64,000 bases of DNA from an uncultured Acidimicrobiaceae bacterium. Lineage in GTDB: Bacteria; Actinomycetota; Acidimicrobiia; Spongiisociales; SHLN01. The stretch's first letter is position 1; every line of letters starts with the position of its first letter. Both the position numbers and the translations under genes were made by a program. The stretch spans positions 21,150-85,149 of the forward strand of contig CAMYMH010000030.1 of NCBI GenBank assembly GCA_947259275.1, in the 5' to 3' direction. Positions 48,993-59,299 of the stretch are shown one piece after another. Under the pieces are notes generated by a model, which worked only from the letters and a program-made list of their open reading frames with translations, searched no databases and was not told the origin of the DNA.

Positions 48993-50696
48993 GTGCAAGC
49001 CACCGTTGACCGGGCGCTAGCACCGCTGACCGCCAAAAAGACCCAATGGGCACGCCTGAGTGTGGCTCGCAAGCTCCGCTACCTCGGGGCAATGCGTGCC
49101 GCCATCGCCAAGCGCGCCGACGAGTGGGTTCGCCTGTCCCTCGAAGGCAAGCAGCTCCCGGCCGATTCTCCCCTCGCCGGTGAGGAATGGATCTCAGGGC
49201 CCTATGCGGTACTGATCGCAATCAATGCCCTCAGCAAGAGCCTCCGAGCACTGGCCACCGGCGGCGACGTTCTGGCAGGCACCAAGATCCGCACCCGGGC
49301 CAGCGGCCAGGTGGTGGTCGACGTCTATCCGGCAGACATCTTCGATCGATTGCTGTTGAACGGATACCACGCCGAGGTGTGGATGCAGGACGAAGTTACC
49401 CCTGCCAACTTGCGCGATCACGTTGCCTCCTTCTACAAGCAGCAGAACCCCCTCGGTTCCGTCGGACTCATCCTCGGAGCCGGCAACATATCGTCGATTC
49501 CCCTGCTCGATGTCCTCACCAAGATGTTCGTCGAGGGTCAGGTCGCGATCGTCAAGATGAACCCGGTCAACGACTATCTGGGGCCCTTGTTCGAGGAGGT
49601 CTGCACCGACCTCATCGACGATGGTTATCTCCGCTTCGTCTACGGCGGTGGCGACGTCGGCGCCTACCTGACGGCCCACGAGCTGGTCGACACGCTTCAC
49701 ATCACCGGCAGCGCCCGCACCTACAACCACATCGTGTTCGGCGGTGGCGAGGCAGGCGCCGACCGGCAGGCCCGCAACGAGCCGATCATCAACAAGCCAT
49801 TCACCAGCGAGCTCGGCGGGGTTGGTCCAACCTTCATCGTCCCCGGCCCCTGGACCGACGCCGACCTCGCCTTCCAGGCCGAGCATCTCGCGACCCAGAA
49901 GTTCCACAACGCCGGCTTCAATTGCATCGCCTCGCAAGTGCTGGTCCTTCCAAAAGGATGGACCGGAACCGACCGGTTGGTCGACGAGCTGCGCCGCACC
50001 ATCCGCAGCATCCCCGCCCGTGAGGCCTACTACCCGGGCGCCGACGATCGCCAGCAGGCGGCGGTGGCCAAGCACCCCCATGCCGAGGTCCTCGACGCCG
50101 GCCGGGTGCCGCGCACCCTCATCACCAACATCGATCCCAATGGCAAGGACGAGTACGCGTTCACCACCGAGTTCTTCGGCGGTGTGTATGCGACCACCAA
50201 GCTGGCCGAGCGCGATCCCGCCGATTTCATCCGCGCCGCGGTCACCTTCGCCAACGACAAGCTGGCGGGAACGCTCGGTGCCCAATTCCTGATCCATCCC
50301 AAGACCCAAGATCTCCTCGGCCCGGTTCTCGAAGACGCCATCGCCCACCTCAACTACGGCAACGTCGGCATCAACAGCTGGACCGGCGCCGGCTATCTGC
50401 TGCCCACCGCCACCTGGGGCGCCTATCCGGGTCACACCCACGACAACATCGGCAGCGGCATCGGGGTGGTTCACAACGCCTACATGTTCGATCGGCCGGA
50501 AAAGACGGTCGTGTACGCCCCGTTCCATCCATTTCCGCGGGCGTTGTGGAGCGGCCAGTTTCACCTTTCGCCCAAGCCGCCCTGGTTCGTTACCCATCGC
50601 CGCGCCGACAAAGCGGGCCAACGCCTCACGCGCTTCGCGGCCGAACCCGGCTGGCGCCACGTCCCCGGCATCTTCGCGGCTGCCCTGCGGCATTGA
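48993..50696 (+). CDS. Divergent aldehyde dehydrogenase-family protein
   Basis: GAGNISSIPLLDVLTKMF; ITGSARTYNHIVFGGGEAG; FNCIASQVLVLP (catalytic Cys). Confidence 0.8.
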   Translation: MQATVDRALAPLTAKKTQWARLSVARKLRYLGAMRAAIAKRADEWVRLSLEGKQLPADSPLAGEEWISGPYAVLIAINALSKSLRALATGGDVLAGTKIRTRASGQVVVDVYPADIFDRLLLNGYHAEVWMQDEVTPANLRDHVASFYKQQNPLGSVGLILGAGNISSIPLLDVLTKMFVEGQVAIVKMNPVNDYLGPLFEEVCTDLIDDGYLRFVYGGGDVGAYLTAHELVDTLHITGSARTYNHIVFGGGEAGADRQARNEPIINKPFTSELGGVGPTFIVPGPWTDADLAFQAEHLATQKFHNAGFNCIASQVLVLPKGWTGTDRLVDELRRTIRSIPAREAYYPGADDRQQAAVAKHPHAEVLDAGRVPRTLITNIDPNGKDEYAFTTEFFGGVYATTKLAERDPADFIRAAVTFANDKLAGTLGAQFLIHPKTQDLLGPVLEDAIAHLNYGNVGINSWTGAGYLLPTATWGAYPGHTHDNIGSGIGVVHNAYMFDRPEKTVVYAPFHPFPRALWSGQFHLSPKPPWFVTHRRADKAGQRLTRFAAEPGWRHVPGIFAAALRH

Positions 50697-51478
50697 TTAC
50701 CCCGCTCACCGACATTCCCGACGGCCTCGGCGAGCTGCTGGCCATCATCGGGCTCGACCACCATCGGATCTCCGAGCAGCCCGGCCTGAACTTCGCGGCG
50801 GTTGAGGAGGAGATGGGCAACCGCTATGAGGTGGCCTTCGAATCCGAGGGCGGTCTCGTGTTCCTGTTGACCCAACCGGCCTATCAGCCGGAGCTGGGGG
50901 TTCAGGTCCACGTCCCCGCCGGCACCGACCTCCGCCAGGCCGAGGTTGAGCTGCTGGAGTCGCTCCGCCTGGAGGTAACAGATCTCCGATGGCGGGCTGC
51001 CGCCCTCCACCTGAATGAAGGCGACATCGTGAGCATCGATCCTGAGGCACCCGAGCGCTTCTACCCCGATGTCGTCGGCCAGGTCATCGATTACACCTAC
51101 GCGGAGCACCCCGACCTGGTCGCCCTCCCCGACGTGAACTCGGCGGTCTACTCAATCCAGCTCGACAATGGCCGGCAAGTCGAGGTGCCATCCAACCTGG
51201 TGGTCTGGGAACCGATCCTGCACGCCCAGGCCGTCACCACCGCCTCACAATTCCTCCACTTCCTCTCGGCGTTGATCCACCACATGACGGTGCGGCCGGG
51301 TGAGTGGGACGACACCGGTGGCTCGCTTGGCCTGCTCGGAAGGCTCATCACCCGAATCGGGGTTCGCGAATCGGCGGCCCTCGAGGCTCGCGAGCAGCTC
51401 GCTCCGCGGTGGGGAACCATTGCGGTCGGCATTCTCGAGGCGGTCGCCCCGCCCAGCTGGGCCGAGGCAGACGAATGA
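50694..51478 (+). CDS. Hypothetical protein
   Basis: ORF adjoining/overlapping the ALDH stop; probable TTG start (LITPLTDIPDGLGELL). Confidence 0.6.
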
Positions 51479-51479
51479 C

Positions 51480-52031
51480 CTAGAGCAGGTCCGCCGTCAT
51501 CACCACGTCGGCGAACTCGTCCTGCAGGTTGGTAGCGGTCACCCGAGCCAACTCGTCTGCGGTCAGCCTGCCGCCTCCATGCGCCGGCAGATCGAAGGTG
51601 TGGGTCGCATCGAGCACAAACAGCGTGTCGTAACCGAGGTTGCCTGCCATCCGGGCGGTGGTCTCGCAACAGAAGTTGGTCTGGATGCCGGTGACGGCGA
51701 CCCCGGTGATGCCCTGCTCCTGGAGCCAGCCGTGCAGGTCCGGGGTGCCGTAGAAGGCCGAGTTGACCTGCTTGGAAACCAGCAGGTCCGGTGAACCGTC
51801 CACCATCGGCTGGAAGGCGTTGCCCGGCTGATCGGGACGCAGGGGCGAGCCGGGAGTGACCGAGTCGTGGCGAACGTAGACGATGGGTCGGCCGGCCGCT
51901 CGCCAGGTCCTGATGAGAGCCGCCAGGTTGGCTTCGAAGTCGGGATTGTTGCGCGGGCCCCATACCGGATCGTCGAAGCCGGCCTGGACGTCGACCACAA
52001 CCAGCGCGGTTGCGTCGAGATCGTGTTCCAT
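51480..52031 (-). CDS. Isochorismatase-like cysteine hydrolase
   Basis: ALVVVDVQAGFDD; VSKQVNSAFYGT; ITGVAVTGIQTNFCCETTAR. Confidence 0.92.
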   Translation of the reverse strand: MEHDLDATALVVVDVQAGFDDPVWGPRNNPDFEANLAALIRTWRAAGRPIVYVRHDSVTPGSPLRPDQPGNAFQPMVDGSPDLLVSKQVNSAFYGTPDLHGWLQEQGITGVAVTGIQTNFCCETTARMAGNLGYDTLFVLDATHTFDLPAHGGGRLTADELARVTATNLQDEFADVVMTADLL

Positions 52032-52212
52032 GGCCCGGACGCTAGCGACTGATCCGGACGGGTATCGCAGCGCTGGTCACAACGGCACAGGCGACTCGAA
52101 GCAAGAAAACCGGGAATATACGAAATGGGTAGACAGTTGAGATATTTAGTGATATCATTCGAAATATATCGAACAGAACTAAACAGGTGCCAGAGACACA
52201 TCAGGAGCTGAT

Positions 52213-53319
52213 ATGACGGTCATGGATCCGAGAGTACGCGATTTCACCGAGACGGCACCGCGCTCTCTACGCATCGAGGTGGACCCCTCCCCCGCCTACG
52301 AGCTGCTCTTCGAGCTCTTCGCCCTCGACAACCCCGAAGACTCCACCCAGTACGCCGGCGGACAGGGGTGGCTCGACGAGATCCACGGCCGCATGCCGCC
52401 GGAGTTCATTTCCGACCTGACAGCCCTCAAGACCGGTGGCGAGATCTGGCTGGTCCTGCTCGGGCTCGCCTACGACACTCCCGCCCCCAAGACCGTCGAA
52501 GGGTTCCTCGATCATCTCCGCTCCCTCGACCCCGACGCCTTCCGGGCCCATCTGCTGGCACATGCCTGGTTCACCAAGGAGCGCAAGATCGCGGCAGAGG
52601 TCATCGAGGCGGCCGCCGCCGGCGACGCCGATGCCTATGCGGCCATTCGCAAGGCCGCCGACGAGTGCGCCTGTGGTCCCGGATGGGCGAATCTGTTGGT
52701 TCAGCCTGCCGATGAGGCCAAGCGCACCATCATCGACCTGCTCGAGCGCTATGCGGAAAAGGGATTCGACTCGGGAGTGTCCAAGCTGCTCGACCGCGAT
52801 GCCAGGGCCAAGCGAGCCCTCGCCGCCTCACTCACACCCGACGAGCTGGTGGAGCGGGCCACCAATGGCATCACCTTCGCCAACCATGAAGGAGTCGAAG
52901 CCGTCATCCTCATCCCCTCGGTCGTAATCCGGCCTTTCGTCGTGATCACCGACCACGGTGCCGACCGCATCTTCGGCTATCCGGTGTCCGAGGAATTCCT
53001 CACCGGCGACGACGATGCCCCACCCTCCTGGCTGGTTGACTTCTACAAGGCGATCGGCGATGAGAAGCGGCTCCGCATCCTCACCGTCCTCGCACAGGGT
53101 GACACCACGCTCGGGTCGCTGGTTGAACGCCTCGACCTCTCCAAATCCACCGTCCACCACCACCTCCGCCTCCTGCGATCGGCGGGATTGGTGCGGGTGA
53201 CCATCGGCGAAGAGCACGTGTTCAGCCTCAGGACCGGAGCCATCCCCCAGGCCGGCCCTCTGCTGGAGACCTACCTGAACGAACACAACCAGACAGAACT
53301 CACCGAGACGGAGGAGTAG
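52213..53319 (+). CDS. ArsR-family winged-helix transcriptional regulator (long form)
   Basis: C-terminal FYKAIGDEKRLRILTVLAQGDTTLGSLVERLDLSKSTVHHHLRLLRSAGLV. Confidence 0.88.
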   Translation: MTVMDPRVRDFTETAPRSLRIEVDPSPAYELLFELFALDNPEDSTQYAGGQGWLDEIHGRMPPEFISDLTALKTGGEIWLVLLGLAYDTPAPKTVEGFLDHLRSLDPDAFRAHLLAHAWFTKERKIAAEVIEAAAAGDADAYAAIRKAADECACGPGWANLLVQPADEAKRTIIDLLERYAEKGFDSGVSKLLDRDARAKRALAASLTPDELVERATNGITFANHEGVEAVILIPSVVIRPFVVITDHGADRIFGYPVSEEFLTGDDDAPPSWLVDFYKAIGDEKRLRILTVLAQGDTTLGSLVERLDLSKSTVHHHLRLLRSAGLVRVTIGEEHVFSLRTGAIPQAGPLLETYLNEHNQTELTETEE

Positions 53320-53321
53320 AC

Positions 53322-53522
53322 ATGCTCATTGAACCTCAGGGAATCAGGAATCTCGACGGCGAGCACCGCCGCCAGCTCGGCAGCACCAGTCTTCGGCGCT
53401 CCAGCTCCGTTCGCAACCCGGTACGGACCGCCTTGGCTGTCAGGCTGGTGGCATGGGCTGCCAAACTGGCACCCGAGACTACCGAGCCGACCGTGCTCCG
53501 GACGCGGGCGGCGCCTGGCTAA
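53322..53522 (+). CDS. Possible small hypothetical protein downstream of the ArsR-type gene
   Basis: 66-codon ORF, ATG 2 nt after the upstream stop; no recognised homology. Confidence 0.35.
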   Translation: MLIEPQGIRNLDGEHRRQLGSTSLRRSSSVRNPVRTALAVRLVAWAAKLAPETTEPTVLRTRAAPG

Positions 53523-54040
53523 TTGAGAGACGGGTCGATCGGGAACGAGGCCAGCAATGCCGTCGGGCCCGGCTGCCGTTTCAGCACCGTGCTCCAAACC
53601 GCGTCCGGCTCGACCGCAAACACGTCTTCCGCTTCGGCCGCGGCCACGATCCACCCGCCCTCGGCCAGCTCAAACTCCAGCTGACCAGGCCCCCACCCCG
53701 CATACCCGGCATATATCCGTACCGGGTTCGCCAATTCACCGGGCGGAGCCGATAGGTCAACGATGCCGACGCCCGGCAGCGACGAGCCGTCGACGCCGTC
53801 GGCCAGCCCGACGGCGGAATCCGGTTGCACCGGTCCCCCGAGGAACACAACACCCGGCTCCGCCAGCAACGGGGCCCAGTCGGGTAGCTCGTCTCCGAGC
53901 CCGCTGGTGCTCGGCTGATTGATGATGACGCCGACCGCCCCGGCTTCGGTGTGTTCGAGGATGAGGACCACGGTCCGAAAGAAGTTAGGGTCGAGCAGGT
54001 GCGGCGATGCCACCAGCAGAGCCCCGGCCAGCGAGTTCAT
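53519..54040 (-). CDS. YqgE/AlgH family protein
   Basis: GALLVASPHLLDPNFFRTVVLILEHTEAGAVGVIINQPS; YAGYAGWGPGQLE. Confidence 0.93.
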   Translation of the reverse strand: MNSLAGALLVASPHLLDPNFFRTVVLILEHTEAGAVGVIINQPSTSGLGDELPDWAPLLAEPGVVFLGGPVQPDSAVGLADGVDGSSLPGVGIVDLSAPPGELANPVRIYAGYAGWGPGQLEFELAEGGWIVAAAEAEDVFAVEPDAVWSTVLKRQPGPTALLASFPIDPSLN

Positions 54041-54116
54041 ACCCACATTCTGGCGCGTCGGCGAAGTCCCACCCACCCTCCCGGGAGACAGTCGTTGCCC
54101 GGCTAGCCTCGCGGTC

Positions 54117-55310
54117 ATGGACACCGACCTCATACGCAAACGCTTCCCCGCGCTCGAGCGGACCCAGGACGGCAAGCCCGTCGTCTACCTCGATGGACCG
54201 GGCGGCACCCAGGCTCCGGACACCGTGATCGACGCGATTTCCAGCGCCCTGCGCGACGGCATCAGCAACCTCGGAAGTCCCTTCGCTCCCTCAGAGCTCA
54301 GCGGGTCGATCGTGGCTGAAGCCCGGGCGGCGATGGCCGACCTCTACAACGCCTCCCCGCACGAGATCGCGTTCGGTCAGAACATGACCAGCCATACGTT
54401 TGCCATCAGTCGGGCACTGGCAGCCACCTGGGAGCCGGGTGACGAGATCGTACTCACCCGCATGGACCATGACGCCAACATCGCTCCCTGGCTGCGAGTG
54501 GCCGAAGACCGTGGCATCACAGTTCACTGGGTCGATTTCGACGACTACAACTTCGCGCCCGACGCATTCGACGCAATACTCGGTCCCCGCACCCGGCTGG
54601 TGGCGGTCACGGCTGCCTCGAACGCGATCGGAACCGTGACCGATATTGCGGCGATTTCCCGGCGGGTTCGCCAGACCGGGGCCCTCCTCTTTGTCGACGC
54701 GGTTCACGCCGCCCCCCACCGGCTCATCGACGTGAAGGCCTGGGACGTCGACTTCCTGGTCTCATCGGCTTACAAGTTCTACGGGCCTCACATCGGCATC
54801 CTCTACGGCAAACGCGAACACCTGCAATCGCTCCCGGCCTACAAGGTCCGGCCCGCTCCCGAACACGGCCCGGGACGGTGGGAGAACGGCACCCAGAGCT
54901 TCGAGAGCCTGGCCGGGGTAACCGCGGCCGTTGACTACCTTGCCTCGCTCGGCACCGGCGACACCCGCCGTCAGCAGCTGGCCAGCGCCTACCAGGCCAT
55001 CGGCGCCCACGAGGCCCGGCTCACCGAGCGGTTCTTGGCCGGCCTGGCCGAATTCGACCATGTTCAGCTGTTTGGCCTCGTCGAGGGCGACCGGACATCA
55101 ACGTTTTCGATTGCCGTCGACGGCGTCGCCAACCAAGCGGTGGCCGCCAAGCTCGGGGAACAGGGCATCTTCGTCACCCACGGCACCTACTACGCAGTCG
55201 AGGTGATGGAGAGCCTCGGCCAGAGCGGGCTGGTGCGCATCGGCTTCGTGCACTACAACACGCCCGGCGAGGTCGACGCGGTCCTCAGCGCCCTCGACGC
55301 TCTCAGCTAA
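54117..55310 (+). CDS. Cysteine desulfurase-like PLP-dependent aminotransferase (class V)
   Basis: VYLDGPGGTQAP; VDAVHAAPHRLIDVKAWDVDFLVSSAYKFYGPHIGILYGK. Confidence 0.92.
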   Translation: MDTDLIRKRFPALERTQDGKPVVYLDGPGGTQAPDTVIDAISSALRDGISNLGSPFAPSELSGSIVAEARAAMADLYNASPHEIAFGQNMTSHTFAISRALAATWEPGDEIVLTRMDHDANIAPWLRVAEDRGITVHWVDFDDYNFAPDAFDAILGPRTRLVAVTAASNAIGTVTDIAAISRRVRQTGALLFVDAVHAAPHRLIDVKAWDVDFLVSSAYKFYGPHIGILYGKREHLQSLPAYKVRPAPEHGPGRWENGTQSFESLAGVTAAVDYLASLGTGDTRRQQLASAYQAIGAHEARLTERFLAGLAEFDHVQLFGLVEGDRTSTFSIAVDGVANQAVAAKLGEQGIFVTHGTYYAVEVMESLGQSGLVRIGFVHYNTPGEVDAVLSALDALS

Positions 55311-55316
55311 CTGATT

Positions 55317-55727
55317 TCAGAAGCGCCGGAAGGCGGCCTGGCTGACCCCGAAGATGGCGGCGCCGGTGACGTACTGAGCCACCAGCCAGCCTCCGGTATG
55401 ACCGCCGAGCGAGCACAGGCCGGCACCAACCAGGAGCACGACACCGCCGACCGCCGAGGTCAGAAGCCCCCACCGCCGCAGGGCGACGAAGCCGGCCAGA
55501 GTGGCGAGGACGGCCAGGTCAAAAGCCATCCCGATCGCCAACCCGAGGGTGGTCGGATCACCGGTCGGTGCCGGAGCCAGGCTGAACACCACGTACAGCG
55601 AGACGATCCACAGCGCCGCCACCGCCAGCACCAGGCGAATTGGCATGCGATCATCCAACCGGCGGGCGCGAGATTCTGTCGCCTCCGTCAACCGGGTTGC
55701 GGTATCGGGCGTGGTAAAGGTCATCAT
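55317..55727 (-). CDS. Hypothetical membrane protein
   Basis: Four predicted hydrophobic segments. Confidence 0.65.
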   Translation of the reverse strand: MMTFTTPDTATRLTEATESRARRLDDRMPIRLVLAVAALWIVSLYVVFSLAPAPTGDPTTLGLAIGMAFDLAVLATLAGFVALRRWGLLTSAVGGVVLLVGAGLCSLGGHTGGWLVAQYVTGAAIFGVSQAAFRRF

Positions 55728-55740
55728 GGCGGGCCTTTCG

Positions 55741-56604
55741 TCAGCGTGCGAGCAGTGTATCTGTTGGGGCGTTTTGTGGATACCACGCCCAGGGTTTGCG
55801 GAACACCGAGATAACGTCGCCGAGTTTGTGGGGGCGATCGCGGTCCTGGCTCATCAGCTCCAGCCCGGCATTGCCCACCAGATGCGCAAAAAACGGCGCC
55901 GTCATGTGCGAGCGGAACGAGAGCTCCGTATCGTCATCTTCGGAATACTCCCCGCTGTGGTGAATGACCGCGACTCCCCCGGGCACGAGCACCCGGGCGA
56001 TCTCGGTGAGGTAGGTTTCGATATCGGCGGGATTGATGTGCACAAAGACGTCGTACGACCACACCGAATCGACGCTGTCGTTATCCAAGAACGACAGCGA
56101 GCCGTCGGTGATCAAGTGGAACCGGACGCGTTCTCCCAGTCGCTGCCTGCACTCCTGCAAACAGGTCTCGGAGATGTCCGCCACCACCAACTCGCGCGCC
56201 AGCTCCACCAACTCGACGCTCCAGCGGCCCGCGCCCGGACCAATCTCTAACACCACCCCCGACACGTGCGGTTTCATTACCTCGTCGATCAGCCGGCGCT
56301 TCCATCGGGTGGGGTCGAGTCCGCGGTGCTCCGCATGCCGGGTCCATTCCTCTCCGCCCCCGGACCAGTCGTAGGCATCCCAGATTCGGGCGTTTTCTTC
56401 CCGGGTGTGAAATGAGCTGGAGAGGGTGTCGGCGCCCGTGATGAAGGCGGCCTTTTCCACCTCGATCACCGAGCTCTCCAGCCGGTTTGTGACACGGCTC
56501 GCCAGCCGGTGTGCCCCGTACAGCGCAGCCCAGCGCGGACCGCGCTCACGAACGAGCTGGACCCATCCATTCAGGCGTTCCATCGAGGTCCAGAGGTTAG
56601 CCAC
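55741..56604 (-). CDS. Class I SAM-dependent methyltransferase
   Basis: VVLEIGPGAGRWSVELV motif I; DSVWSYDVFVHI; EIARVLVPGGVAVIHHSG. Confidence 0.9.
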   Translation of the reverse strand: MANLWTSMERLNGWVQLVRERGPRWAALYGAHRLASRVTNRLESSVIEVEKAAFITGADTLSSSFHTREENARIWDAYDWSGGGEEWTRHAEHRGLDPTRWKRRLIDEVMKPHVSGVVLEIGPGAGRWSVELVELARELVVADISETCLQECRQRLGERVRFHLITDGSLSFLDNDSVDSVWSYDVFVHINPADIETYLTEIARVLVPGGVAVIHHSGEYSEDDDTELSFRSHMTAPFFAHLVGNAGLELMSQDRDRPHKLGDVISVFRKPWAWYPQNAPTDTLLAR

Positions 56605-56648
56605 GAATCGGCCTGCGAAATGGAACTCAGCACGCGCCGCCTCCAGCG

Positions 56649-57683
56649 CTATTCGTCGTCGCTGGCCACTGCCATTGCTATGTCGAGGTTGCGACGGGCG
56701 AGCCAGCGCTCACGACGGCCAAGGCCACAGGCGGCCCCCACGTCGATGCGGCGATCGAGGTTGTACTCGATCTGATCGCGGATCTTGACCAGATCCTTGA
56801 TCCTGCCGTTCTCGTGGATGAAGCCTCCAATGAACCGAACGTGGTCGGGGAGCCAGAGGTCTGTCAGCGGGGCGTAGTAGTCGGGGTCCATGCTGGCGAA
56901 CTCGGAGCCGTGCATCACCATCGGGACGTGCAGGTACTCGAGGACTCGGCCCTCCGGCCAGGCAATCATGAGCGCGTTGGCCAGAGCTACCAGCGGCCTG
57001 GTATCGGCCGGCCTGAGCAGCGAATCATCGTTGCGGTCGCCCAGGCACAGGTGCACCCCGTAGCTCGATCCACTCGGTGCCGCCTCGACCAGCTTGAGGA
57101 TTTCTCGGGCGAATCGCTTGGCAGCGGCCCACCGCGCCGGTGGCGGGATCTTGGTGAGAATGATCAGCTCGACAGGTACCTCCAGCTGGAAGGTGACCTG
57201 GGACCCACCGCGGGCCCAGATCGCCGCCATCTCGCGAATGGTGGCTTCCCGGAACGGCGCCAGGTGTCGAAGCGCATCCGGGATGCTGAAACCGAAGGCA
57301 ATCGCGGCCGCGTCGACATGACCGGGAATACCGACCTGAAACCGCCGGCCCATGGGTTGCACCAGCTCCTCGTACCGCGGCCAGGCCGTCTCGAATCTGG
57401 CCGAGTAGCCGAGGTCGACCGACTTCAGGACTCGGCCCTTCCGGACTCGGAAGGCCGGCCGGCCGGTCTTTCCCGGCCGATCTCTGTCGGGTCTCGGCTC
57501 GAGGTCGGGGTGGGTGGCGAGCTTCTCGAGGAGGCGGCCCCGCCAATCGTCATGCTTACGGGTCTCACCGTTGGGCAGGGTGGGACCCAGAGCCTCACCC
57601 AGGACCCACATCGGCCACGCGAATGCCTCTTTCGTCGAATCGACCGGAAGCGAACCGACCAGATGGATGAACCGCCTATTCAT
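56649..57683 (-). CDS. UROD/MetE-fold-like hypothetical protein
   Basis: HLVGSLPVDSTKEAF start; YGVHLCLGDRNDDS and RFIGGFIHENGRIKDLVKIRDQIEYNLDRRIDVGAACGLGRR resemble methionine synthase-type barrels. Confidence 0.6.
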   Translation of the reverse strand: MNRRFIHLVGSLPVDSTKEAFAWPMWVLGEALGPTLPNGETRKHDDWRGRLLEKLATHPDLEPRPDRDRPGKTGRPAFRVRKGRVLKSVDLGYSARFETAWPRYEELVQPMGRRFQVGIPGHVDAAAIAFGFSIPDALRHLAPFREATIREMAAIWARGGSQVTFQLEVPVELIILTKIPPPARWAAAKRFAREILKLVEAAPSGSSYGVHLCLGDRNDDSLLRPADTRPLVALANALMIAWPEGRVLEYLHVPMVMHGSEFASMDPDYYAPLTDLWLPDHVRFIGGFIHENGRIKDLVKIRDQIEYNLDRRIDVGAACGLGRRERWLARRNLDIAMAVASDDE

Positions 57684-57725
57684 GAGCGAAGTATGTTGCC
57701 GGGGCCCCGGCTCGGCAAGCGGAGC

Positions 57726-58625
57726 TCACTCCCCCTCTGCTCCCAGCAACCGCCCCATCAGCGCCCGCCGGAACTCGAGGCGGAACCCGGGCACATGCCC
57801 CGACCCTTCCATCCGCCACAGCTCTACCGCCGCCCCCGGTTGGCATTCTGTCCACTTGGTGATGGTGGTTTCGTCGCCCTCGACGAGGAGGTCGAAGTCG
57901 AACGGGCCTTCCTGCACCGACGCGGCTGGACACCCGCCCGCCTCGAGCCAGCGGTCGGCGGTTTCGTCGGCTCCGAGGATCTGGCTTCCCAGGAAGACGC
58001 CGCCGTCGTAGGGAACGGTGTCGTCATCGGTGCCTTGGATCACCAGCACTCGCATCGGCTCGACGCAAGCGTTGTCGGCGCCAAAGATTCCACCGGCAAT
58101 TGCCGCAATCCCGGCTATCCGATCCGGCAGGTCACACGCCAACTTGTTGGCCATGAAACCACCGTTTGAGTGGCCGACGATGTAGACGCGGGCGGCGTCG
58201 GCGTTGTAACCGGCGATCACCTCATCGATCAGAGTGGACAGGTAAGCGGCGTCGTCCACCGGCAGGCGGGCTCTGGTGGCGTTCCAGAACAGATTCCCCA
58301 CGGTGTCCGGTGTCCCGTTTGGCGTGAGCGTGAGGTAGCCGAGGTCGCGGCCGGTGGCACTCACCCCGAGGTAAACGTCCTGCAGCTCCCCGCTGGCGCT
58401 GTATCCGTGCAGTAGCACCACCAGCGGCATCGGGTCCCCGTCCGGCTCCCACTCGGGGGGAATCACCAGACGGGCCGGGCGTTCCCCGCCGACGAATTCC
58501 ACCGTGGATGGCACGGCGGTCGTAGTGGTGGTCGGGTCGAATCCACCAGGCGAGGTGCCACCCCCGGGGTCGCCGCCGGCGCAGGCCGCCGCCACCACCA
58601 GTAACCCGACCAGCAGACCTCTCAC
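57726..58625 (-). CDS. PHB depolymerase / LpqC-like esterase lipoprotein
   Basis: PLVVLLHGYSASGE; YIVGHSNGGFMA nucleophile; lipobox VVAAACAGG; GTG start 58625. Confidence 0.85.
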   Translation of the reverse strand: MRGLLVGLLVVAAACAGGDPGGGTSPGGFDPTTTTTAVPSTVEFVGGERPARLVIPPEWEPDGDPMPLVVLLHGYSASGELQDVYLGVSATGRDLGYLTLTPNGTPDTVGNLFWNATRARLPVDDAAYLSTLIDEVIAGYNADAARVYIVGHSNGGFMANKLACDLPDRIAGIAAIAGGIFGADNACVEPMRVLVIQGTDDDTVPYDGGVFLGSQILGADETADRWLEAGGCPAASVQEGPFDFDLLVEGDETTITKWTECQPGAAVELWRMEGSGHVPGFRLEFRRALMGRLLGAEGE

Positions 58626-59299
58626 TCCTCCAGCCAGCTCCGGAAGAAGGCAACCGCCTGGGAGCGCAGCCGGGAGGCCTCGGTACTGATCCGCCGTTCC
58701 AGCTCCTCCGGGTCGACCCCGGCCTCGACCAGGTCGCCGGTCCCCACCTTCTGGATCCAGCCCCGCCACATCTCCGGCGTCACCTCAGGATGGAATTGCA
58801 CTCCGAGGGCCGAGCCGTGACGAAATGCGTGCGGATAACCGTCGGTGAAGGCAAGGAGCTCGGCATCGGCCGGCAACTCGAAAGTGTCGTTGTGCCAGGC
58901 GACCACCGGGCCCTCGATGGCGGCGACAGTCGCATCGGCCGCGCCTGCTCCGGTGGGTTGCAGCGTGATGAGCCCGGCCTCGGTCTCCGGGCTCCGGTAG
59001 GCGCGCCCGCCGATGACGTCCGCCACCAGCTGTGATCCGAGACACACCCCCAACAGTGGCGTCTCATCGGCGAGGTGGAGTCGAATGAACTCTTTCTCCG
59101 TCGCCAGCCACGGGTATTCGTCGACCTCGTAGGCACCCATGTGTCCGCCCAGTACCACGATCTTGTCAAATCCGGTCTCGGGAATGGGGTCACCGCGGCT
59201 CAGGTCGACCAGCGCGTGATCGGCCTCCACCTCTTCGAGGGCGTCAAGCAGCCAGCCGGGAGTTATCTCCTCGCCGTGGGCTAAGACCAAAACGTTCAT
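58622..59299 (-). CDS. Class I glutamine amidotransferase-like protein
   Basis: [30 protein letters not shown]. Confidence 0.92.
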   Translation of the reverse strand: MNVLVLAHGEEITPGWLLDALEEVEADHALVDLSRGDPIPETGFDKIVVLGGHMGAYEVDEYPWLATEKEFIRLHLADETPLLGVCLGSQLVADVIGGRAYRSPETEAGLITLQPTGAGAADATVAAIEGPVVAWHNDTFELPADAELLAFTDGYPHAFRHGSALGVQFHPEVTPEMWRGWIQKVGTGDLVEAGVDPEELERRISTEASRLRSQAVAFFRSWLEE

